Positions 27,488 to 36,573 of a stretch of DNA of 64,000 bases are shown one piece after another. The notes beneath the pieces were generated by a model that did not search any database, was not told the DNA's origin, and worked only from the letters and a program-made list of their open reading frames with translations. Origin of the DNA: GWE2-42-39 sp963668595 (GTDB taxonomy: Bacteria > Bacteroidota > Bacteroidia > Bacteroidales > Prolixibacteraceae); the NCBI GenBank assembly GCA_963668595.1, contig OY764876.1, positions 372,001-436,000 of the forward strand, given 5' to 3'. The position numbers were made by a program, and so were the translations under genes. Numbering within the stretch: the stretch's first letter is position 1; each line of letters begins with the position of its first letter.

Positions 27488-28083
27488 ATTCTCTGATTTA
27501 TTACTATAACTGTATTTTACACCTGTTGCCTGTATTATTCAAGTTCAATTAATGTGCACTTTTATAATGTTCATTGAATATATGGTATAAATCTTTGCCA
27601 TTTAATGTTTATTAAATATATCGAAAAAACGGTTTCGTTTAACTTTATTTTTTAATCTTTCTCCTTTGCCTGAAATCTGAAAAATCAAAAAAATACATCT
27701 AAAATAAGATTTTCTACCTGAAGCTTGCGACTAGTTTAACCACAGAGTCTCACGGAGTTTTTCACGGAGTAGCACAGAAGAGGAATTATAAATTATAAAT
27801 TTTGAATTTTGAATTGTAAATGTACGCTGGCTGTTTTCTTACGACTTAGGACTTACGACTTACTACTCACTACTTCTTCTCAACCTCAGAATACAGACGA
27901 GAAATAGTAAATCGCTAAATCGTAAATATCTCTGGCTGTTTATCTAAAATCTATAATCTAACCATCCGGCTGTTATCTCAGCCTTAGCCTCAGCCTGCGC
28001 CTTAATCTTCAAGTCCCAAGAAAACAGCCCGGCTGCTTACTCATGTCTCACTACTCACGTCTCATGACTCTCATTTATTCGAA
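27488..28083. repeat. Second repeat array, matching the one at 24.3-24.9 kb
   Basis: No gene. The first 230 bases are the AT-rich upstream region of the AraC-type gene. Then come module A at 27720-27835 (begins GAAGCTTGCGACTAG, as at 24357), module B at 27901-27984 and module C at about 28002-28054, in the same order and strand as in the left array. Identity between copies is high by eye, with small insertions and substitutions. Confidence 0.85.
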
Positions 28084-28118
28084 AAACAAAAAAGCAGCCC
28101 CCAAACGAGAGCTGCTTT
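28084..28118 (-). terminator. Terminator of the rnf operon
   Basis: Arms AAAGCAGC (28091-28098) and GCTGCTTT (28111-28118) with an A-rich flank that reads as a T tract on the minus strand, 20 bases past the rnfA stop. Confidence 0.8.
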
Positions 28119-28138
28119 CGCTATATCGATTGGTTTTT

Positions 28139-28711
28139 TTACACCATTCCGGAGAAACCAAGAAAAGCCATGGCAAGAATTCCTGCCACAATCAGGGCAA
28201 TTGGAGTTCCTTTCAGGCCTTTCGGAATATCCATCAGGTCGAGATGTTCGCGTAATCCGGAGAAAATAATCAGGGCCAACCCAAATCCGAGCGCATTGGC
28301 CGTGGCAAATACCACTCCCTGCATCAGGTTCAGTTCTTTCTGAATAGTAAGAATAGCTACCCCTAGAATTGCACAGTTGGTGGTAATAAGCGGCAAAAAT
28401 ACGCCCAGCGCCTGGTATAAGGCCGGACTCACTTTTTTCAGAATAATTTCGACCAACTGAACCAGCGCAGCAATAATCAGAATAAACGAAATAGTTTGCA
28501 GGTATTGTACGTTAAGCGGATTCAGTACATACAACTGAACCAGATAGGTTACAATGGTTGCCAGTACGAGTACAAAAGTTACTGCTCCGGTCATACCCAC
28601 AGCAGTGCTGATTTTTTTCGAAACTCCCAGAAAAGGACAAATTCCCAGGAACTGGTTCAGAACAATATTGTTGACAAAAATTGCTGCAACGATAATAATA
28701 ATATATTCCAT
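28139..28711 (-). CDS. rnfA: Rnf complex membrane subunit RnfA
   Basis: 190 residues with six hydrophobic helices and the RnfA/NqrE signature (NNIVLNQFLGICPFLGVSKK; LPLITTNCAILGVAIL). RnfA and RnfE form an antiparallel membrane pair that holds a [2Fe-2S] cluster; the Cys in GICPFLG and TNCAILG are the expected ligands. It is the last gene of the operon, with a strong AGGAGG before its ATG and 11 bases from rnfE. The complex couples ferredoxin:NAD+ electron flow to Na+ or H+ pumping. Confidence 0.94.
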   Translation of the reverse strand: MEYIIIIVAAIFVNNIVLNQFLGICPFLGVSKKISTAVGMTGAVTFVLVLATIVTYLVQLYVLNPLNVQYLQTISFILIIAALVQLVEIILKKVSPALYQALGVFLPLITTNCAILGVAILTIQKELNLMQGVVFATANALGFGLALIIFSGLREHLDLMDIPKGLKGTPIALIVAGILAMAFLGFSGMV

Positions 28712-28722
28712 ATTCAGTCCTC

Positions 28723-29307
28723 CTATGCTTTACGGATACGGTTAATCAGGGCAATCAGGTAGCCCAGTACAATAAATGCTCCCGGTGCCAGTACAAACAC
28801 GAGCATTCCATAATTTTCAGGATAAATGCTGAACCCGAACATTTTTCCGTTTCCCAGGAATTCGCGGATACTACCGAGCAAGGTCAGCGAAAAAGAAAAG
28901 CCAAGTCCCATGCTGAGTCCATCAATCATGGATGAGAAAACATCGTTTTTTGAAGCAAAAGCTTCGGCGCGACCCAACACAATACAGTTAACCACAATCA
29001 GTGGAATAAACAATCCAAGGCTTTTATAAAGCCCCGGAAGGTAAGCCTGCATGCTTAGTTCAACTACCGTTACAAACGATGCAATGATAACAATGTAGCT
29101 TGGGATGCGTACTTTGCCGGGAATCAATCCGCTTACCAGCGAAATAACGATGTTCGACATCATCAGCACAAAGGTGGTTGCCAATCCCATGCCCAATCCG
29201 TTGATTGCCGATGAAGTAACTCCCAGCGTGGGGCACATTCCGAGCAACAACACAAATGTTGGGTTCTCCTTAAAAAATCCTTTGGTAAAATTATTCAGTT
29301 GGTTCAT
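28723..29307 (-). CDS. rnfE: Rnf complex membrane subunit RnfE
   Basis: 194 residues, RnfE/NqrD family. The signature PTFVLLLGMCPTLGVTSSAING and the second Cys region LIVVNCIVLGRAEAFA are both present, with six membrane helices. It pairs with RnfA across the membrane. Its ATG overlaps the end of rnfG by 4 bases, with an AGGAGG ribosome site inside rnfG, so translation is coupled. Order and overlaps are those of other Bacteroidota rnf operons. Confidence 0.94.
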   Translation of the reverse strand: MNQLNNFTKGFFKENPTFVLLLGMCPTLGVTSSAINGLGMGLATTFVLMMSNIVISLVSGLIPGKVRIPSYIVIIASFVTVVELSMQAYLPGLYKSLGLFIPLIVVNCIVLGRAEAFASKNDVFSSMIDGLSMGLGFSFSLTLLGSIREFLGNGKMFGFSIYPENYGMLVFVLAPGAFIVLGYLIALINRIRKA

Positions 29308-29942
29308 GATTCACCTCCTTTGTTTTCGCCCGTTTCTGAAGCCGGAGCCGTTGCGGTTTGTTGGTTCTGTTTAAATGCATCGAATGCGCGGTTGATGCCG
29401 TCTAAAAATGCACGCGATGAAATGGTTGATGCAGTGATGGCATCAATGTCGCCTCCGTCTTTGCTAACCGTAAATTTGGTCGATTGCGGATTTTTACCGA
29501 TAATATTTTGTTTTGGTTTGTTCGTGTCGTTGAACCATGTGTCCATTTTCGAGCCGAGTCCCGGAGTTTCTTTGTGTTCCAATACCGAGTAGCCCGAAAT
29601 AGTTCCGTCGGGGGTAAAACCTGCCATCAATCCGATATATCCGCCAAAACCTTTATTGGTGTATGTTTTTACCGCTACACCAACCAGTTCGTTACTTCCG
29701 TTGTAGGCCGGAAAGAATTCAAGACTGTCGCCTCCGTCAGCGGGGGCAACTTTGTATGCTTCACCAAGTATTTCGAACTTCGGAAGTACTTTTACGATGG
29801 CTTCTTCCTGTGCTTTTGCTTTCGACAGGATGATCGCATCTTTGGTCAGATCGTGTACAAAGCCCAGAATGGCTGCGGCGATCAGTGTGACCAGAAACAA
29901 GGTCAGCACCATGCTTAAAAATGTTGATTCTCTTTGTGCCAT
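29304..29942 (-). CDS. rnfG: Rnf complex subunit RnfG, covalent FMN carrier
   Basis: 212 residues: one N-terminal membrane helix (VLTLFLVTLIAAAILGFV), then the FMN-binding domain with YSVLEHKETPGLGSKM. The flavinylation motif is near residue 170 (DAITASTISSRA), where a Thr would carry FMN through a phosphoester bond. The C-terminus is a charged, Thr/Glu-rich tail. The domain faces outside the cytoplasm. ApbE, the usual flavin transferase, is not in the window. It overlaps rnfD by one base. Confidence 0.93.
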   Translation of the reverse strand: MAQRESTFLSMVLTLFLVTLIAAAILGFVHDLTKDAIILSKAKAQEEAIVKVLPKFEILGEAYKVAPADGGDSLEFFPAYNGSNELVGVAVKTYTNKGFGGYIGLMAGFTPDGTISGYSVLEHKETPGLGSKMDTWFNDTNKPKQNIIGKNPQSTKFTVSKDGGDIDAITASTISSRAFLDGINRAFDAFKQNQQTATAPASETGENKGGES

Positions 29943-30919
29943 TACTTGGTTCCTCCGAAACGATTAGGTTTTACATAGGCATTAATCAGTGGCGTAAAGG
30001 CATTCATAATCAGAATTGCAAATGAAATACCTTCGGGATAAGCACCGAAATTCCGGATCAGTACAGTGATCACACCAATGCCAACGGCAAAAATCAGTTG
30101 TCCTTTGGTGGTCATGGGCGAAGTAACCATATCGGTAGCCATAAAAATTGCTCCGAGCATGGCGCCTCCTGTGAGTAAATGAAATACAGGTTCGATAAAT
30201 TTATCGGGGCTTGCCATCCATAAAATTCCCTGGAAAAGAAAAATAGTTCCCAGAACTCCTGCCGGAATGTGCCAGGTGATTACTTTCTTCCAAAGCATAT
30301 AAAACAAGCCGATTAACAAGAATATGGCTGAGATTTCCCCCATCGATCCGGGCATATTTCCGTAGAATAAATCAAGATTGGCAGGCAAATTACTCATCAG
30401 ATCGCTCACTGGTTGTCCGTTTTTAATTCCTTCTTTCAATATTGCCAGTGGGGTAGCGGTGGTGGTGGCATCTACTGCATGAATAGCAGGCCAGCTCGTC
30501 ATTTGAACCGGGAACGAAACCAGCAGAAATACACGTCCGACCAGTGCCGGGTTAAACGGATTGTTGCCCAGTCCGCCAAACGACATTTTGCCAATACCGA
30601 TTGCCACCATTGCTCCGATAATAATAATCCACCAGGGCAGGGAAGCAGGCACGTTAAATGCCAGCAATATTCCGGTAATTACGGCTGAGCCGTCGGTGAT
30701 TTTCGGAACTGTTTTTAAAATGTATTTCTGAATTATAAATTCAAAAGCCACACAAGCTGCTACGGCCAGAATGGTTACCCGAATGGCCTCGAAGCCAAAC
30801 ATGACCACCGACCAGATGAGGGCTGGAACAAGTGCCAGAATCACCCGGTACATGATCTTATTCACCGAATCGCTGGTGTGCACATGCGGCGAAGGAGATA
30901 TGGTTAAAAGTTTGCTCAT
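29942..30919 (-). CDS. rnfD: Rnf complex membrane subunit RnfD
   Basis: 325 residues, RnfD/NqrB family, with about ten helices. The segment GGLGNNPFNPALVGRVFLL is characteristic, and DATTTATPLAIL contains the Thr expected to bind FMN covalently. The N-terminal SPSPHVHTSDSVNKIM is also typical. It is separated from rnfC by a 438-base insertion holding a four-helix-bundle ORF, while its downstream neighbours overlap or nearly touch, so the gap is a disruption of an otherwise compact operon. Confidence 0.94.
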   Translation of the reverse strand: MSKLLTISPSPHVHTSDSVNKIMYRVILALVPALIWSVVMFGFEAIRVTILAVAACVAFEFIIQKYILKTVPKITDGSAVITGILLAFNVPASLPWWIIIIGAMVAIGIGKMSFGGLGNNPFNPALVGRVFLLVSFPVQMTSWPAIHAVDATTTATPLAILKEGIKNGQPVSDLMSNLPANLDLFYGNMPGSMGEISAIFLLIGLFYMLWKKVITWHIPAGVLGTIFLFQGILWMASPDKFIEPVFHLLTGGAMLGAIFMATDMVTSPMTTKGQLIFAVGIGVITVLIRNFGAYPEGISFAILIMNAFTPLINAYVKPNRFGGTK

Positions 30920-30932
30920 TTAAATGATATAG

Positions 30933-31354
30933 TTTTAAATTTTGAATTTTAAATTTTGAATTAGATACGAGACTGCGAAGTTTTTACAATTGCGGTCAGA
31001 ATATTGATGATTTCTTCTATTTCGCCAAGAAGCTCAGAATAATCATACTCAATATATTTGCTTTCATTTAAAAGGCGCAACCAATATTTTGTTTCACGCG
31101 CTTCTTTTGATGAAATAGACATTTTTGCAATAAAATCCTTTTTTGTCTGCGCAGCAAGAGCTTCTTCAATATTCGCTCCGATACTTGTACTACATCTCAA
31201 TAACTGTTTTGAAATAATGAATTCTTTCTTTTCGATTAGTATTTGATAAAAAGCTATCATTTTAAGCGAAAACTGAAATGATCTTGCTTGTATGATATTT
31301 TCCTGTTTCATCGTATCTAAACATTTAGAATTTAAAATTCATCATTCAAAATTT
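30933..31354. repeat. AT-rich inverted repeats flanking the four-helix-bundle ORF
   Basis: Left flank 30933-30960 is a 14-base unit TTTTAAATTTTGAA twice in tandem. Right flank 31329-31354 (AATTTAAAATTC, then ATTCAAAATTT) is its approximate reverse complement. The pair bounds the ORF within about 20-30 bases on each side, as at the ends of a small cassette. Confidence 0.55.
30961..31311 (-). CDS. Four-helix-bundle protein (23S rRNA intervening-sequence type)
   Basis: 116 residues matching the IVP/S23-type four-helix-bundle family: SKQLLRCSTSIGANIEEALA, DFIAKMSISSKEARETKYWL and a final helical segment. Relatives are encoded in rRNA intervening sequences and at scattered chromosomal sites, and are structurally related to the Avd protein of diversity-generating retroelements; their own function is unclear, with nucleic-acid binding suspected. 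No reverse transcriptase or template repeat is nearby. It lies on the same strand between rnfC and rnfD and should be cotranscribed. Confidence 0.85.
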   Translation of the reverse strand: MKQENIIQARSFQFSLKMIAFYQILIEKKEFIISKQLLRCSTSIGANIEEALAAQTKKDFIAKMSISSKEARETKYWLRLLNESKYIEYDYSELLGEIEEIINILTAIVKTSQSRI

Positions 31355-31357
31355 CGC

Positions 31358-32689
31358 TTAGTTTTTTCGTGAACGAATAATTTGCCCTACTTTGCCTTTT
31401 CCCAGACGGATATAATCAAGCAGCGGACGACTCGAAGGGCAGGTGTAGCTGCATGATCCACACTCGATGCAATCCATCACTTTTGAGCTTTCAGCTTTGT
31501 CCCATAATTGTTTTTCTGAAACAGTCATTAAAAAGAATGGCTCCAGACCCATCGGACAAACCGACACACAGCGGGCACAACGGATGCAATTTTCAACCGT
31601 TCCGCGTTGTGCTTCGGCATCGCGCATAATTAAAATGCCCGAAGTGCCTTTGGTTACAGCAACCTCGGTAGCGGCTACTGCTTTTCCCATCATTGGGCCT
31701 CCGCTAATTACTTTTCCTGTGTCTTCGGGTAATCCACCTGCCGCATCAATCAGTTCGCCAATGGCTGTGCCGATACGTACTTTAAAGTTCGAAGGCTTGG
31801 CTACCGATTTGCCGGTAACGGTTACCACTCGTTCAAATAGTGGTTTGTTCTTTTGAAGTGCTTCATACACTGCAAAAGCAGTTCCTACGTTGCTTACTAC
31901 GGCACCTACTGCAATCGGAAGTCCACCCGAAGGTACTTCTTTGCCAGTAACTGCTTTGATCAGCTGTTTTTCGCCTCCTTGCGGGTATTTCACTTTTAAC
32001 GGAACTACCGAAATGCCTGCTTCATTTTTGCATAATTCCTGAAGGTGTGCAATAGCGTCGGGTTTATTGTTTTCAATGCCAATTGCTGCCTGCGAAACGT
32101 TTAGCGCTTTCATCAGCAAGCGAATTCCAACAATAATTTCAGCTCCTTTTTCCAGCATCAAGCGATGATCTGAAGTCAGGTAAGGTTCGCACTCCACGCC
32201 GTTGATGAGCAGTACCTCTGCTTTCATCCCTTGTGGCGGAACCAGTTTTACGTGTGTCGGAAATGTTGCACCACCCAGACCAACAATTCCAGCTTCCAAT
32301 ATTTTATCAATAATGGTTTTTCCGTCGAAATCGAAGTCTTTTTTTAGTTCGGTACTGCGATCAATACTTTCTTCCCATTCGTCGCCTTCTACTTGAATTA
32401 TCACCGCCATCTTCGGGTAGCCTGAACTATCTGGGATGGTGTCGATTTTGGCAACCGTTCCGGATACCGACGAGTGAATGTTGGTAGAAACAAATCCGGA
32501 AGAACGGGCAATAACCTGGCCTGCTTTTACTTTGTCTCCTTTGGCAACGGTAACGGTAGCCGGAGCTCCGATATGTTGAGCCAGCGGAATACTGACCGTT
32601 TTGGGTAAAGCGAGCTCGGTAATGGCTTGAGCAGCCGAGAGCTTATTTTCTGCGGGGTGAACCCCTCCAAGTTTGAATGTCTTTAACAC
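31358..32689 (-). CDS. rnfC: Rnf complex peripheral subunit RnfC
   Basis: 443 residues. The N-terminal barrel (GGVHPAENKLSA) leads to an NADH/FMN Rossmann-like region (GLGGATFPTHVKL; LLINGVECEPYLTSDHRLM). A C-terminal di-cluster ferredoxin domain follows, with CIRCARCVSVCPMGL and CIECGSCSYTCPSSR. It is the NADH-oxidising or -reducing face of Rnf. The start is a GTG at 32689 with AGGAGGAG upstream. It lies 18 bases after rnfB. The long C-terminal coiled extension of proteobacterial RnfC is absent, as usual in Bacteroidota. Confidence 0.95.
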   Translation of the reverse strand: MLKTFKLGGVHPAENKLSAAQAITELALPKTVSIPLAQHIGAPATVTVAKGDKVKAGQVIARSSGFVSTNIHSSVSGTVAKIDTIPDSSGYPKMAVIIQVEGDEWEESIDRSTELKKDFDFDGKTIIDKILEAGIVGLGGATFPTHVKLVPPQGMKAEVLLINGVECEPYLTSDHRLMLEKGAEIIVGIRLLMKALNVSQAAIGIENNKPDAIAHLQELCKNEAGISVVPLKVKYPQGGEKQLIKAVTGKEVPSGGLPIAVGAVVSNVGTAFAVYEALQKNKPLFERVVTVTGKSVAKPSNFKVRIGTAIGELIDAAGGLPEDTGKVISGGPMMGKAVAATEVAVTKGTSGILIMRDAEAQRGTVENCIRCARCVSVCPMGLEPFFLMTVSEKQLWDKAESSKVMDCIECGSCSYTCPSSRPLLDYIRLGKGKVGQIIRSRKN

Positions 32690-32707
32690 GGTTCTACTCC
32701 TCCTATT

Positions 32708-33613
32708 TTAGTTTGCAGAAGATTCTGGTTTATTTTCCGTTGTCGGAGTTTTTGCTGCAGCTTCGTTTGCTGCTTCTTCGGTTTTTATTTTCCGTGGCGG
32801 AAAATTAAGTTCCTGAATGGCATTGGTTGGACAAACGGCAACACATTTACGGCATAATTTACATTTATCAGAGTCGATGAATGCAAGGTTGTTAACAATG
32901 GTAATGGAATCGTAAGCACATTCTTTCTGACATTTACCACAGCCAATACAGGCAACAGAGCAGGCTTTCCGGGCCACTCCGCCTTTATCCGTATTTCGGC
33001 ACGAAACATATATTTTTCGGTCTTTGGGTGCTTTTTTCCGCAACTCAATCAGACCTTTCGGACATGCTGTAACACAAGCGCCACAAGCCACGCATTTGTC
33101 GTCAATAACTTCAGGTAAGCCTGTTTGCGGGTTCATGTGGATGGCATCAAAGTCACAAGCAGTAACGCAATCACCCATTCCGAGGCATCCGAATTGGCAA
33201 CCGGTGTCCCCGCTGTATAACGATGACGCAACAGCACAGGAAACAGCTCCATCAAAATGATTGGTTTTTGGACGATGCTCACAGGTTCCGTTGCAACGCA
33301 CTACTGCTACTCGTGGTGCTTTCGCCACAGCTTCAAGTCCTAAAATTCCGGCAACACCACTCATCGTGTCATTTCCACCTACCGGGCAAAACAAGTCGTT
33401 AAGCTCATTTTTGCTCACGCAGGCTTCTGCAAATGCACGACATCCGGCATAACCACAACCTCCGCAATTGGCTCCCGGCAGAGCTGCTTCCACCTGGTCG
33501 ATCCGTGGATCTTCATATACCTTGAACTTTTGAGCCACAAAGTACAGTATGATGGCCGATAAAGTTCCAATGGCACTAAGAGTTACAATAGTATAAACAA
33601 TAGTTAAACTCAT
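32708..33613 (-). CDS. rnfB: Rnf complex ferredoxin subunit RnfB
   Basis: 301 residues. An N-terminal membrane helix precedes the characteristic CGGCGYAGCRAFAEAC cluster motif. Several [4Fe-4S] ferredoxin motifs follow: CQFGCLGMGDCVTACDF, CVACGACVTACPKG, CIGCGKCQKECAYD and CKLCRKCVAVCPTN. The Ala/Thr/Glu-rich tail is typical. RnfB accepts electrons from reduced ferredoxin on the cytoplasmic side. It is first of the rnf genes proper, 11 bases after the RseC-like gene. Confidence 0.95.
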   Translation of the reverse strand: MSLTIVYTIVTLSAIGTLSAIILYFVAQKFKVYEDPRIDQVEAALPGANCGGCGYAGCRAFAEACVSKNELNDLFCPVGGNDTMSGVAGILGLEAVAKAPRVAVVRCNGTCEHRPKTNHFDGAVSCAVASSLYSGDTGCQFGCLGMGDCVTACDFDAIHMNPQTGLPEVIDDKCVACGACVTACPKGLIELRKKAPKDRKIYVSCRNTDKGGVARKACSVACIGCGKCQKECAYDSITIVNNLAFIDSDKCKLCRKCVAVCPTNAIQELNFPPRKIKTEEAANEAAAKTPTTENKPESSAN

Positions 33614-33624
33614 GTTTGAATGAA

Positions 33625-34041
33625 TTATTGAATTGGTTTAATTTCAAATTCGAGGATTTTTTTCAGGCGGTTCCGAAACAGGAATAAAGCGAAGTAATAC
33701 GGAATTAATGTGCCCAGGGCGATTAGCCCGCTCAGTCCCTCGCTATGGGTGAGCGCTGAAAGCGAAAATAAGGTAATCAGCACAATCAAAAATGGAAGTA
33801 CATATCCAAAAAACAATGCTTTGAATCCTTGCGACGATTGGCCTGTAACAACAACCTGTTGTCCTACCTGATATGTGCCGGTGAAACGAACAATTTCAAT
33901 TTCCTTGTCTTGTACATCAGCAACAGTACAGGCTCCTTTCGCATGGCAGGATGCGCATGCTGATTCGGATATTATGCCAACAGTTATTTTCTCTTCAGAA
34001 ACCTTTTGAACGATTCCTTTGTGTTCGATTTTTTCCAGCAT
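33625..34041 (-). CDS. RseC/MucC-family (SoxR-reducing system) membrane protein
   Basis: 138 residues with the RseC layout. The N-terminal small domain has a Cys motif (ACASCHAKGACTVA), and two membrane helices follow (FFGYVLPFLIVLITLFSLSAL, LGTLIPYYFALFLF). RseC is part of the Rsx/Rnf gene neighbourhood in E. coli and here leads the rnf operon, as in Bacteroides. It may help assemble or tune the complex. A TAnnTTTG promoter element lies about 27 bases upstream. Confidence 0.88.
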   Translation of the reverse strand: MLEKIEHKGIVQKVSEEKITVGIISESACASCHAKGACTVADVQDKEIEIVRFTGTYQVGQQVVVTGQSSQGFKALFFGYVLPFLIVLITLFSLSALTHSEGLSGLIALGTLIPYYFALFLFRNRLKKILEFEIKPIQ

Positions 34042-34067
34042 TTTAGCCAGGTTCTTTTAATTCCTTA

Positions 34068-34075
34068 CAAATCTA
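34068..34075 (-). promoter_or_regulatory. Likely -7 element of the rnf operon promoter
   Basis: Minus-strand TAGATTTG fits the Bacteroidota -7 consensus TAnnTTTG and sits about 27 bases before the RseC-like ATG. I see no clear TTTG at -33, so the call rests on one box and on position. Confidence 0.5.
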
Positions 34076-34305
34076 TATATGTTTCCATAACTTAAAAGAC
34101 GGTAAAAACCATTTTTTTGATCTGTTATATTATTTGGAATTAATAAAAATAAAATGAAAAAAAACGCATTTGCGAACCGCTGATTTATTGGTTGTTGTGC
34201 GATTGTATGATAAAAGTCATTGTTTGTGAGTTGCGTTTAATGACTTGAAAAACAGGACGAATTGAATTTTGCAATCGATTATTCTATTTTGAAAGGAGTT
34301 TAAGT

Positions 34306-36405
34306 TTAGCTGATGTTACTCCAGTCAAATTCAGTGCTTTTCATCTCCAGAAGGTGGTATTTTAGTAGTTTGTTTTCTTCTGCATCGAGGGTTGGATCGC
34401 TATCCAGAAGATCGCGGGCAACATTGCGTGCGTGTTGCAGTATTTCGCCATCTTTTCCCAAATTGGCTATTTTCAGGTTGAAGCCGAGACCGCTTTGCTG
34501 AGTCCCTTCAATATCTCCGGGACCTCTCAGTTTCAGGTCAACTTCCGCAATTTCGAAACCGTCGTTGGTGCGCACCATTGTTTCTACCCGTTTTCGGCTC
34601 TCCTGGCTGAGTTTGAATGAGGTCATCAGCACACAGTACGATTGTTCGGCTCCCCGGCCAACGCGTCCCCGCAGCTGATGTAACTGAGATAATCCAAAAC
34701 GCTCGGCATTTTCAATTACCATCACCGAAGCGTTGGGTACATCAACACCAACTTCGATGACCGTTGTTGCCATCATTATTTGTGTTTTTCCTGCTTTAAA
34801 TTGTTGCATTTCGGCTTCTTTTTCGGCAGGTTTCATCTTCCCGTGTACCATGCTGATGGCATATCTCGGAAAAACTTCTTTCATCAGCTGGTAGCCGTCT
34901 TCCAGATTTTTCAGATCGAGTTTTTCTGATTCGCTAATCAGCGGATACACAATGTAAATCTGTCGGCCTCGGTTTACTTGTTCGCGAATAAAATCGTACA
35001 GTTGCTTTTTTCTGCTTTCATAAAAATGAATGGTGTGAATGGGCTTCCTTCCCGGAGGCAGCTCGTCGATGACCGATACATCCAGATCACCATAAACGGT
35101 CATGGCCAGTGTGCGCGGAATCGGAGTGGCAGTCATAACCAGAATGTGTGGCGGAATCAGTGTGTTTTTTTTCCAGAGACGGGCGCGTTGTGCTACGCCA
35201 AACCGGTGTTGCTCGTCAATAATTACCAGTCCGAGTTTTTGAAACTGTACAACATTTTCGAGCAATGCATGGGTGCCAATCAGTAGGTTTAGCTCTCCCA
35301 ATTCCAGTTTCTGGTGGATGCTTTTTCGTTCCGCAGCCCGGCTCGATCCGGTAAGTAGTGCAACTTCAATACCAAGCCCATCAGTCATTCGTTTGATGGT
35401 GTTGAAATGCTGCGTTGCCAGAATTTCAGTTGGAGCCATCAAGCAGGCCTGATAGCCGTTGTCGAAAGCAATGAGTGCAGTCATTAATGCGACCAGCGTT
35501 TTTCCACTTCCAACATCACCCTGCACCAGCCTGTTCATTTGTCTTCCGGAGGCAGTGTCTCGTCGAATTTCGCGAATAACTTTCTTTTGCGCATTGGTTA
35601 GCTCAAAAGGAAGATGGTTTTTGTAGAATGTATTTAAATTGTAGCCTACATTTGCAAAGATAAATCCTTTGAAATGCTCATCCCTGCGATGTTTTAAGCT
35701 CAGAATTTTCAATTGAATGTAAAATAACTCTTCAAACTTCAGCCTGAACCGGGCAGCTTTCAGTAGTGTCGGGTTTTCAGGAAAATGTATTTGTATAAGT
35801 GCCTGCTTTAGCGGCATTAGTTTAAACCGTTCGAGCAGATGACGGGGGAGCGTTTCGCTAATTTTGTCGTGTGTCAACTGTAGTAGCGAATATTGCAGTT
35901 TGTGAATTGCTTTCGAGTTGATGAACTTCTTTTTGCAGGTTTCGGTAGTGTTGTAATGAGCCTGAAAAATTCCTGCAGAAGAAGCTTGTACATCGGCTGG
36001 TTCCAGATCGGGGTGAACCATGTTTACTTGTCCGCTAAAGCTGGTGGGTTTTCCAAACGCGACGTAAAGTGTATTGAGTTTGATATTTTCGCGTACCCAT
36101 TTTATTCCCTGAAACCAGATTAGCTCCATGGCTCCCGATTCGTCAGCAAATCGTGCAACAAGTCGCTGTTTATTTCGTTCTCCAATTGTTTCGAAACGAA
36201 TAATTTTGCCTTTTACTTGTACGTATGGCATATTGTTTGATAACTCGGAGATTCGGTAAAAGCGGGTACGGTCGATGTATTTGTACGGAAAATAGTAAAG
36301 CAAATCCCGAAAGGTGAGAATCTGCAATTCTTTTTTCAGTATTTCGGCACGTTTGGGGCCTACTCCCGGCAAGTACATTATGTCCTGATCAATATATGCT
36401 GGCAT
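34306..36405 (-). CDS. recG: ATP-dependent DNA helicase RecG
   Basis: 699 residues. The N-terminal wedge/OB domain begins YLPGVGPKRAEIL. The helicase core has Walker A QGDVGSGKT, the DEQH box VIIDEQHRFG, TATPIPRTLAM, GRVGRG and the C-terminal RecG segment LRGPGDIEGTQQSG. RecG unwinds and reverses stalled replication forks and branched DNA. It is a single gene, divergent from the ABC ATPase gene at 36574, and full length for the family. Confidence 0.96.
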   Translation of the reverse strand: MPAYIDQDIMYLPGVGPKRAEILKKELQILTFRDLLYYFPYKYIDRTRFYRISELSNNMPYVQVKGKIIRFETIGERNKQRLVARFADESGAMELIWFQGIKWVRENIKLNTLYVAFGKPTSFSGQVNMVHPDLEPADVQASSAGIFQAHYNTTETCKKKFINSKAIHKLQYSLLQLTHDKISETLPRHLLERFKLMPLKQALIQIHFPENPTLLKAARFRLKFEELFYIQLKILSLKHRRDEHFKGFIFANVGYNLNTFYKNHLPFELTNAQKKVIREIRRDTASGRQMNRLVQGDVGSGKTLVALMTALIAFDNGYQACLMAPTEILATQHFNTIKRMTDGLGIEVALLTGSSRAAERKSIHQKLELGELNLLIGTHALLENVVQFQKLGLVIIDEQHRFGVAQRARLWKKNTLIPPHILVMTATPIPRTLAMTVYGDLDVSVIDELPPGRKPIHTIHFYESRKKQLYDFIREQVNRGRQIYIVYPLISESEKLDLKNLEDGYQLMKEVFPRYAISMVHGKMKPAEKEAEMQQFKAGKTQIMMATTVIEVGVDVPNASVMVIENAERFGLSQLHQLRGRVGRGAEQSYCVLMTSFKLSQESRKRVETMVRTNDGFEIAEVDLKLRGPGDIEGTQQSGLGFNLKIANLGKDGEILQHARNVARDLLDSDPTLDAEENKLLKYHLLEMKSTEFDWSNIS

Positions 36406-36573
36406 AAAACAAATATAGAAATTATCTGAAAAAAGCAGGGCCGGGATAAAAAAATGGAGTTCGGTGAACTTTAATAATGGTTAAAAGTTGTTAGGAATAA
36501 TACGTAAAAGCTGAAATAATAAAAGTATTTCAATATATTAGTTCAAAATTTAACAAGCACTAAAACAACCCCA

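Noticed and set aside
30961..31311. Diversity-generating retroelement accessory (Avd)
   Set aside because: The fold is related, but no reverse transcriptase, template repeat or variable repeat is found nearby.
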